64,000 nt of DNA from Gyromitra esculenta (lineage: Eukaryota > Ascomycota > Pezizomycetes > Pezizales > Discinaceae), in assembly GCA_038503075.1 (NCBI GenBank), contig JBCAML010000018.1, forward strand, positions 930,001 through 994,000, written 5' to 3'. The position numbers and the translations under genes were made by a program. Under the pieces are notes generated by a model that had not been told where the DNA came from, searched no databases, and saw only the letters and a list, made by a program, of their open reading frames with translations. Shown in pieces: positions 54,823 to 64,000 of this stretch. Each line of letters opens with the position of its first letter. Position 1 is the stretch's first letter.

Positions 54823-57800
54823 TTGCCCAGTGACCCTGCTTCAGTTCTCTTTTCTTTACCTTTGTTTGCGTTTTCTATTTCGGGTTTTTCGGTATCGGAT
54901 ATGTGGGTGGAGGACCAGTTGGATGGGGAACATTTTGTTATTTCTTGTAGCATTTCCCATAGCAATAAAATCATCAAAACACATGCACTATTGGACACTG
55001 GAGCCTCGGGATTCGCCTTCATTGATAAAGAATTTGCGAGTCACCACTCTCTACCTCTTTCCCCCCTAAAGACCCATCGACAACTTGAAGTTATAGATGG
55101 CCGTCCTGTCGCTTCAGGAGCCATCTCCCATATCGCCAACATCAACTTGTCCATCCAACAACACCAAGAACAAGCCCCCTGTTTTGTAACCCAGCTTGGT
55201 CACTACTCCTTGGTCCTAGGAATGCCCTGGATGAATTACCATGATGTCCACCTCCACTTTGCTGACAAGCGCATTGAGTTTAACTCTAACCTCTGCACCA
55301 CCCACTGTTCCCCTGACACCACCATTGTATCCGCCCCCTCGATCTCTGCTCCAGCCAAACTTAACGTTTCCTTCATCAATGCCGCTAGCTTTAGGACTCT
55401 GACTCGAAAACGGTCTTTACAAGCATATGCTATGTCCCTCTATGAAATTAATAAAGTTCAAGAGGAGAAAACCACTAAGGAAGAATGGAGAGCAAGGATT
55501 CCCGCAGAATACCACAATTTCTTGGATATGTTCGACAAGAAGAAAGCCCAAGGCCTATCCCCATGACGACCATATGGCCACAAAATACAGCTCCAGGAGA
55601 GAAAAGAAGCCCCTTTCGGCCCTTTATATGGGATGTCCCAAGAGGAACTAATAGTCCTGAAAAAGTATATTGAAGATAACCTTGAGAAAGGTTTCATCCG
55701 AGCCAGCTCCTTGCCCACTAGATCCCCTGTCCTTTTCGTCAAAAAGGCTGATGGGTCTCTTCGCTTATGCGTGGATTATCAAGGCCTTAATGCCATCACG
55801 GTTAAAGATTGCTATACCTCTCCCCTCATCCGAGAAACCCTTTACTGGTTAGCAAAGGCACAATGGTATACTAAATTAGATCTCCGAGACAGTTACCATC
55901 AAATCCATATTGCTGAGGGCGACGAATGGAAAACAGCTTTCCGCACCCAATATGGCCTCTACGAATACCAGGTTATGCCGTTCAGCTTAACCAAATCCCC
56001 CAGCACCTTCCCACGCTTTGTCAACGACTGCTTGAAAGAATACCTTGATATTTTTTGCACGGCCTACCTTGATGATAAACTCATCTATAGCGATACCTTT
56101 GCAGAACATCAGATCCACGTCAGGAAAGTCCTCCAAACCCTCAAGGAAAATGACATTTTACTTAAACCGGAAAAGTGTGAATTCGAGGTACAAACCGCTC
56201 AGTACTTGTGCTCATTCTCACCCCTGACGGGATTAAAATGGACGAGGAAAAACTCAAAGCCGTGCGAGAGTGGGGCACCCCGAGGAGCGTCAAGAATGTC
56301 CAAGCCTTCTTAGGATTTGCCAACTTCTACCGACGATTTATCCTTGGATTCTCAAAACTCAATTCCCCACTTACTGCCCTAACGAGGAAAGGGATTAGTT
56401 TTGAATGGACTGTCAAAGCGGATATTGCTTTTGAAAACTTAAAGCATGCCTTCACCACCGCACCAATCCTGATCCACTTCGACCCCGATGAAAAGATCAT
56501 CGTCGAAACTGACGCTTTAGACTTTGTGTCCGGAGGAGTCTTATCACAATATGATGGCACCGGAGTCCTACACCCTGTAGCTTTTTTTTCAAAAAAGCAC
56601 TCACCTGCTGAGTGCAATTACGAAATCTACAACAAGGAACTACTCGCTATCATCAGTGTCTTCGAAGAATGGCGCCCGGAACTTGAAGGTTCAAAACACC
56701 CTATTGACATCATCAGTGATCATAAGAATCTCGAATACTTTATGAGCACCAAACAACTAAACTGTCGCCAGGCAAGGTGGGCAGAGTATCTCTCCAGATT
56801 CGATTTTGTTATCACATATCGACCGGGAAATCAAGGAGGAAAACCGGATGCGTTGACAAGAAGATCAGGAGATCTTCCCAAAGAAGGGGATGTAAGATTA
56901 GCACACCAAAGTCAAGTGGTGCTAAAGAAAGAAAATATAGACCCTAAGATAAGTTTGTTGTTGGCTTCTTTGTCAAATGAAGCTGCTGAACTGGACGCCC
57001 CCCTAAATAAACTCTTCCAAGAAGGATATATTGCTGATAAATTCCCTGAAGAGATACTCGAAGCATTAATGAACAAAGATCAACAATCCAAAAAGATCAC
57101 CCTAAGTGACTGCACCGAGGAAAATGGAAGGCTATGCTACCGAGGATGTATCTATGTTCCTAACCTGGACTCCCTTCGACTAGAACTTATCCGAAGGCAC
57201 CATGATGTACCAGCAGCTGGACATCCCAGACGAGATAAGGCATTTGAACTCCTTTTGAGAAGTTATTACTGGCCAAAGATGAGGGAATCGATTAGCAGAT
57301 ATGTTCGCAACTGCCATATCTGCCAAAAAGCGAAGCCAGTTACCCAGCATACCCAAGGTGTCCTCCGCCCTCTCCCTATCCCAAATCGTCTCTGGCAAGA
57401 GATTTCAATGGACTTTGTCACAGGCCTTCCAGAATCAGACGGATATGATGCAATAATGGTCGTGGTTGATCGCCTATCAAAGATGCGACACCTAATTCCC
57501 TGCAATACGACGGTCAACTCTAGAGACGTCGCGGAACTATATCTCCAGTATATCTGGAAACTTCATGGGCTACCATTGCATGTTACTTCTGACCGCGAAA
57601 CTCAATTCACCACCCACTTTTGGAAAGAACTTTGCCAACGTCTCAGGATCCAAGCTCGAATGTCCACTGCTTTTCATCCCGAAACAGATAGACAAACGGA
57701 AAGACTTAATGCTGTGATGGAGCAATATCTTCGCTCCTACGTATCTTATCAACAGGAAGATTGGAGTAAATGGTTACCAATGGCTGAGTTCTCTGCTAAT

Positions 57801-58906
57801 AACCAAGAATCAGCCAGTACCAAAGTTTCCCCATTCTTTGCCAATTACAGTTACCATCCACACTTTGATACCTCCATCGTTCCGACTAAGACTACTCTCC
57901 AAAGTTTAGATGCTGCTTCTTTTGCTAGTAAGATGCAAGAACTAAGCGACTATCTTCGTACCCAAATCCGAACGGCACAAGATATTCAAGAAACGGCTAC
58001 CAATAAACACCGAACGCCAGCACCTGCTTACCAAATTAAAGACCATGTCTTCGTATCTATAAAGAACATCCGAACAACCCGTAATGCTAGGAAACTGGAT
58101 TGGAAATGGATGAGCCCCTATGTGGTAAAAAGGATTGTCTCCTCCTTTGCTTATGAGATTGATCTTCCCTCTTCGGTCAAATTTTCATGGATGGATGTTT
58201 TATTGATGGGTCGGATATATGGGTATATGGTTGTTGTACTTTGATGTTTGTTCTTTATGTTTCCATGGGTTTCCTATTACAATGAGTCATGCCTTTGTCA
58301 TCGAAAGAGTTGGGATATGGTATATAAGCGAAGGGTTTTCCCCTCTTGTTGTACTTTTTCTTCTTCTTTCTTTAAGCAACGTCTTCTATTGTATACTCCC
58401 TGTATTTTACAAATACAAACTCGGATTACACCTCGTAATCCTTCGCCGTTACCGTCTTCAAGTCATCATAACTTGAACCACTGGTAGAGCCTGTAGAATC
58501 TTCGCACACTCTCTTGTCGTTAGTTTCTCGTTCAAGTAGCACTGCTTATCTCGGGGGATACCTGAGAGCTTGACGAGAATCTCGCTCCTTGAGACAAATA
58601 CCATCCTGTATTTCATGTTTCCCTTCTCAAGCCTGCACCTAACGATGCTCTTCTGGGACAAATCATTCCTCCTCCAGCGCCAATTGTCGTTAATGACCAA
58701 GAAGAATACTTTATCGAAAGAATTCTTGATCATCGAATCCATTGAGGACAATCACAATATCTCGTTGAATGGACCGGTTATGCTCATCCTACCTGGGAAC
58801 CCGAGGAAGATCTTCATGAAGTAAAAGCCCTTGACCACTTCCTGGCCCAACAACCTACTACAGTTCCTAGTGTTTGCAGGAGCTCATGCTTGAAGGGGGG
58901 AGCTAC
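54823..58906 (+). pseudogene. Pol of chromovirus relative 2
   Basis: Protease LLDTGASGFAF is intact. Then TGA at 55564-55566 (Arg in the intact copy), RT with YLDDKLIYSDTF, a frameshift at about 56205, then RNase H and integrase in the next frame (56208-58182, MDFVTGLPESDGYDAIMVVV). A 412 bp solo LTR interrupts at 58183. The chromodomain resumes after it (58600-58906) with a further TGA at about 58742. Its integrase retains the Ser codon that is a stop in the young copy. Confidence 0.9.
58183..58594 (+). repeat. Solo LTR, divergent LTR-C subfamily
   Basis: TTTCATGG to CTTGAGA with perfect duplication CAAAT (58178-58182, 58595-58599) inside pol. The outer hairpin stem is TCTCGTTCAAG/CTTGACGAGA, a compensated variant of the family. 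Confidence 0.9.
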
Positions 58907-59311
58907 TTTCATGGATTAAACCGGGTAATGGACAGGGATAAAGTGTTAGTTGTCAAGTGTGGTCTTCGTTGTATAATGTTTTGTTGTTCAGTTGGGTTTT
59001 GGTTATGTGTTGGAATAGGGGAAAAGCGGGGTATATAAGGGCTGGGTTTTTACTGATTATTGTACTTTTCATTTTCTTCCTTAAGCAATGTTCTCGTTTA
59101 CCTTCTGCTGTATCATTCAAATACTATTGGGTTCTACCTCAGAATCCTCGCTGTCGCTGTCATAATTATGCTGCACTTAACTTGCCTTGAGTTAGACCCC
59201 ACGTAGGACTTGTAGAAATACCGCACTCCTTGAACATGTTGGGACTTCGTTTAGTAGCACCGCTCACCTTAAGGGATACTAAAGGGCTTAACGAAGAACT
59301 GAACCGTGAGA
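58907..59311 (+). repeat. 3' LTR of chromovirus relative 2
   Basis: Preceded by the purine tract GGGGGGAGCTAC. Contains a TATATAAG box. It ends directly against the pol of relative 3. Confidence 0.88.
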
Positions 59312-62252
59312 ACGCTGCTCCTACGATCATAAGATACAGCTGATGGAAGGAAAAGACGCCCCATTTGGACACCTCTACGGAATGTCTCTAGAAGGACTCA
59401 TTGTACTCAAAAAGTACATTGAAGATAATCTGGAAAAAGGCTTTATCCGCGCTAGTTCTTCCCCCGCCGGTTCCCCTGTACTCTTTGTCAAAAAAGCTGA
59501 CGGCTCTCTTCGACTATGTGTCAATTACCGGGGACTAAACACTATTACGGTCAAAGATCGGTATACCTCGCCTCTTATTCGGGAAACCCTTGACAGGCTA
59601 GCCAAGGCACAATGGTATACCAAACTAGACCTCCACGATGGCTATCACCAACTCCGAATTGCAGAAGGGGAGGAATGGAAAACTGCTTTCCGTACCCACT
59701 ATGGCCTCTATGAATACCAGGTCATGCCTTTCGGTCTAACCAATGCACCTGTAACCTTCCAACGCTTTGTCAACGACTGCCTCACCAAGTACCTCGACAT
59801 CTTTTGCACTGCATACCTTGACGACATACTAATTTACAGCGACACCTTCGCTGAACACCAAGTCCATGTCAAAATGGTTCTCCAGACGCTAAAAAATAAT
59901 GACATACTCCTAAAACTGGAAAAGTGTGAGTTCGAAGTACAGATAACCAAGTACCTAGGCCTCATACTCACCCCTGATGGCATTAAGATGGACGAGGAGA
60001 AACTCAAAGCCGTCCGTGAATGGGGTACGCCAAAGAGTGTCAAAGATGTCCAAGCCTTCCTAGGATTTGCCAATTTCTACCAGCGGTTTATCCTTGGGTT
60101 CTCAAAACTCACTTCTCCACTTACTGTGTTAACAATGAAAGGATTCAACTTTGAATGGACCGTCGAGGCAGACATTGCTTTTGAAAATTTAAAGCATGCC
60201 TTCACCACAGCTCCAATCCTAATCCACTTCAACCCCGATAAAAAGATTATCGTCAAAACTGACGCCTCCGACTTTGTATCCGGAGGAGTCTTATCGCAAT
60301 ATGATGACGCCGGCGTTCTGCACCCTGTAGCCTTCTTCTCGAAGAAGCATTCACCTGCTGAATGCAACTATGAGATCTAAGACAAGGATCTGCTCGCCAT
60401 TATCCGCGTGTTCGAGGAATGGCACCTGGAGATAGAAGGCTACAAACACCCTATCGACATAATCAGTGATCATAAAAACCTCGAGTACTTTATGAGTACA
60501 AAACAGCTTAATCGCCATCAAGCAAGATGGGCCGAATATCTTTCTAGGTTTGATTTTGTGATCACATATCGACCAGGAAACCAGGGAGGAAAGCTGGACA
60601 CTCTGGCAAGGAGATCAGGAGACCTCCCCAAGGAAGGGGATGAAAGATTGGCACATCAAAGCCAAGTGGTGCTGAAGAAAGAAAACATCGATCCTAAGCT
60701 AAGTTTGTTGTCAGCTTCTTTATCAAATGAAGCCGCTGAATTGGATGCCCCCCTGAGAAAACTCTTCCAAGAGGGATATATAGCTGACAAGTTCCAGGAA
60801 AAAATACTCCTAGCCCTGAAATATAAGGAACAACAATTGAAGGAAATCACCCTCAGTGAATGTTCCCAGGAAAATGGAAGACTATATTACCGGGGATGCA
60901 TCTACGTTCCTAATCTAGATCAGCTTAGACTGGAACTCATCAGAAGACACCACGATACCCCCGTTGCAGGACACCCAGGACAGGATAAAACCTTTGAACT
61001 TTTGGCAAGAAACTTTTATTGGCCGAAAATGAGAGAAACAGTAGGGCGTTACGTACGTAATTGCCATACCTGCCAAAAAGCTAAGCTGATTACCCAATGC
61101 ACCCAAGGTGTTCTCCAACCTCTACCCATTCCACAACGTCCTTGGCAAGAGATCTCAATGTATTTTGTCACGGGTCTTCCAGAATCCAATGGTTATGATG
61201 CTATTTTAGTTATTGTAGACCGCCTGTCGAAGATGCGCCATCTGATCCCCTGCAATACCACAGTTAATTCCTGAGACGTTGCTGATCTATACCTCCAACA
61301 TGTTTGGAAACTTCATGAACTCCCCACGCACGTCACCTCTGACGGAGGTACACAATTCACAGCTCATTTTTGGAAGGAACTCTGCCAAAGCTTCGGGATC
61401 CAAGCCCAGATGTCTACTGCTTTTCACCCAGAAACAGATGGACAAATGGAACGATTGAACGCAGTCATGGAACAATACCTACGCTCCTATATATCTTATC
61501 AACAGGAAGACTGGAGCAAATGGCTACCCATGGCAGTGTTCTCGGCTAATAACCAAGAATCAGCCAGCACCAAGGTTTCCCCATTCTTTGCCAATTATGG
61601 CTACCACCCCCAGTTCCATACTTCTATTATTCCTTCTACAACTCTCCCTCAAAGTCTAGATTCTTCTACCTTCGCAACAACGATGCGAGAACTGTACAAT
61701 TATCTTCGAACACAGATTCACACAGCCCAGGACATCCAGGAAACTGCTACGAATAAACACCAGATCCCAGCCCCAGCGTATCAGATCGATGACCAAGTGT
61801 TTGTTTCGATAAAGAATATTCAGGCCATATGGAATGCCATGAAACTAGACTGGAAGTGGATGGGACCCTACTCTATTAAAAAGATAGTATCTCCCTTTGC
61901 TTATGAGATCAACCTTCCAGCTACTGTGAAGAACCACCCTGTCTTCCATGTCTCCCTGCTGAAACCTGCTGCAACGAACCCTCTTCCAGGACAAGTTATA
62001 CCTCCCCCTGCGCCGATCGTTTTCAATGAACAAAAGGAATATTTCATCGAGAAAATCCTCGACCAAAGAACCTGTCAAGGAAAACTACAATACCTCTTTG
62101 AATGGACTGGGTATGCGCATCCCACCTGGGAACCAGCCGAAGACCTTCAAGAAACTTCGGCACTCGACACCTTTTTGGCTATGGCAACTCCGATTGTTTC
62201 TAATGTTCGCAGGAGCTCACGTTTAAAGAGGGGGGCTACTTTCACGAATTAA
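59312..62252 (+). pseudogene. Pol fragment of chromovirus relative 3
   Basis: Starts inside the RT lead-in ([16 protein letters not shown]) and keeps RT ([12 protein letters not shown]), RNase H, integrase (TSDGGTQF, HPETDGQMERL) and chromodomain (YFIEKILDQRTC, YLFEWTGYAHPTWEPAEDL) in one frame. Only two stops were seen: TAA at about 60378 and TGA at about 61272. Gag, protease and 5' LTR are missing. Confidence 0.9.
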
Positions 62253-62648
62253 GATTGGGTATAGGGCTAGGGTTCGGATAAATGGTTGTTACGGATTTCA
62301 GGTTTGTTGGATAAAGTCTTTGTGTTTCAGTTGTCATCGGGTATCAGGCTTGGTATGGAAAAGCGGGGTATTTAAGCGATGGATTTCATTCGTTCTTTGT
62401 CTTCTTCTTCTCTCCTTAAGGAGCATTCTCTTTTTACTTCTGCTGCATTAGTTCAATACTATCTCAGTTCTACCTCTGAACCCTCGCTGCCGCTGTCCAC
62501 CTCACTGCACTTATCTCGCCTTGAGATAGACCACACTGTAGAACCTGTAGAAAACATTGCACTCTTCGAACGTGTTGATACCTCATTTAAGTAGCACTGC
62601 TCACCTTCAGGGATACTGAAGGGCTTAACGAGGGATCGAACCGTGAGA
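62240..62648 (+). repeat. 3' LTR of chromovirus relative 3
   Basis: TTTCACGAATTAAG to ACCGTGAGA, preceded by GAGGGGGGCTAC. Overlaps the last codons of pol, as in the intact element. Confidence 0.9.
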
Positions 62649-62716
62649 GACACCCATTCACAGTTTCCAGGCTGTTGAATGTGAGAGGTTTGATGATTTC
62701 AGTGTACCAAAGTGTA

Positions 62717-63237
62717 ATGGGGACCCTCCTTGAGACCAGGACTCTGGAGCGTAGCCGTGCGAATGTATGTGTGTGTATAAGGGATAAAGATAATTTTTTC
62801 AGCAGAAAGTTGTAGCTCGCCAAACTTAATATAAATAAGGTTTTGCTTGGTAGGTAACTCACTATTGCTACTATTGTGTGGAAGATGAGGATTCTTTACA
62901 GGTGGCTGTGATTTTGATACTTTTATACCAGTAATCCAGACCCATGGCCTTGAACCAACCTGTACTTACTTCAGTCAGGTTCTACTCCGGCAGGTTTGCA
63001 TTCCGTCGCTGAGAGAATGCTTATCTCCGATGGCTGGTCGTACCGCATGGTAGACTGAAGCCGGAGGATTACTCGGACATTCCAAGCGACCGAGCCTGTT
63101 GCAGAATACTGCATTGGCAGAAGGATCTGCTTCTGCGGTCTCCTCACCTCTCTGCCTTCAGCCTGGGGACCTGTCATTGCTCTAAGGCGATTGGCAGTAG
63201 TCAGGGTGACATTCCAAGCAGCCAATTTCGGGAGCTC
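62717..63237 (+). repeat. Repeat family E, copy 2
   Basis: Direct copy of 10677-11203, here followed at once by a (TAA)n tract as expected for a tail of a SINE- or I-type retroposon. Confidence 0.75.
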
Positions 63238-63362
<125 letters not shown>

Positions 63363-64000
63363 ATTTTAGATGAACTACACAACCACGCGGAACCAATCCT
63401 CCATCTCATACCCGAATGGCACAGTACAACACGGTACAAGGCCTCATCCTCCACCCTACACCCCCAATACATTGTAGAAATAAGTAACATGGGAAAAACA
63501 TTGGAAAAACAAATCAAACCCAACTGCAACCTCCTCCGTCACACATCATAAACAAAAGAATCTCGCATGGCCTTCCATGCCAAGTAACATAAGAGATGAA
63601 CAAAACGTTAGGCATTATCAATAAATTCCTCCTCCACTGCGCCTTCTTCCACCCTGTATGGCTCAAACAAACATAAACCTATTTGCTTCAAGAACTTCAA
63701 TAAAGGAAAAACATCTTTTTCGGAAACAACATATCCGCCTTCGTACAATTAACACCCATCTCCCTCAGGGCAACTTCTCTCTGCTGCATGAACAATTTGC
63801 ATTCTAAAATCAAGTGATTGGAGGAAAGGGTATCCCCACAGTCACAGGTTTTCTTTTTGGTGTCAAAGGGTGTCCTATCTGCCCTGGTCTTGCTTGTTCT
63901 AGCTTTAAGAAGGAACTGTGCCATGGGAAATCGTATGGAAGCTTCAGGCCCAGAAAAGGTGAGGTTCACTTTGTCGTTTGGTGTATCATTTTTCCAGTGT
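63363..64000 (-). mobile_element. 3' end of a LINE (ORF2 C-terminus), truncated by the window edge
   Basis: On the minus strand the frame 63697-63969 has FPMAQFLLKARTSKTRADRTP and CDCGDTLSSNHLILECKLF, the Cys/His block at the end of many LINE ORF2 proteins. About 330 bp of 3' UTR follows. The rest of ORF2 lies beyond 64000. Confidence 0.65.

Noticed and set aside
59311..59345. A single element spanning relatives 2 and 3
   Set aside because: A complete 3' LTR with its purine tract ends relative 2, and relative 3 begins inside RT, so they are two elements.

Overview
The window reads as nuclear DNA of a filamentous ascomycete (Pezizomycotina). The evidence is four conserved single-copy fungal genes (Cue1-, Mdj1-, Snu23- and Rab GDI-type) with 50-85 bp GT-AG introns, several with CTAAC-like branch points, next to a dense fungal transposon landscape. 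A transposon-rich lineage such as the Pezizomycetes (truffle-like fungi) would fit, but species cannot be fixed from the sequence.

Bases 1-8 kb are a compact gene island: CUE1-like (-) and MDJ1-like (+) diverge from a promoter holding a duplicated module, then SNU23-like (+) converges with an eight-exon GDI1-like gene (-). From 8 to 16 kb lie old repeats, a complete but inactivated 2.18 kb Fot1/pogo element with 44 bp inverted ends and TA target duplication, and beside it a divergent centromeric-histone-H3-like gene (14176-14616, -) whose reading frame is hidden behind a longer overlapping open frame.

From 16 to 27 kb there is a decayed Ty3/Gypsy-like gag-protease-RT element cut up by solo LTRs, a 1,720 bp inverted duplication whose ends fall exactly on LTR ends, a broken 2OG-Fe(II) oxygenase-like gene, an LTR nested inside another LTR, and an ORF1-only LINE-like element. 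From 27 to 37 kb lies a set of apparently intact genes: a TET/JBP-like 2OG-Fe(II) dioxygenase (+), a four-exon Helitron Rep-helicase (1,388 codons, -) and a five-exon probable OB-fold protein (-). From 39 to 43 kb there is a minisatellite and a decayed Plavaka-type transposase.

From 43.7 to 49.6 kb sits a young, almost intact chromovirus (Ty3/Gypsy with chromodomain). Its two 430 bp LTRs differ at one base and it has a 5 bp target duplication, a canonical TTTAAAC slippery site at the gag/pol junction and one inactivating stop. From 50 to 62.6 kb are older relatives of the same family, one carrying a full-length ORF1-only LINE in gag (16 bp target duplication) and a solo LTR in pol. The right edge has a short repeat, a 125 bp (TAA)n tract and the 3' end of a LINE ORF2. 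At least a dozen LTRs belong to the chromovirus family, and they share a two-stem hairpin with compensatory base changes, evidence of a selected RNA structure.
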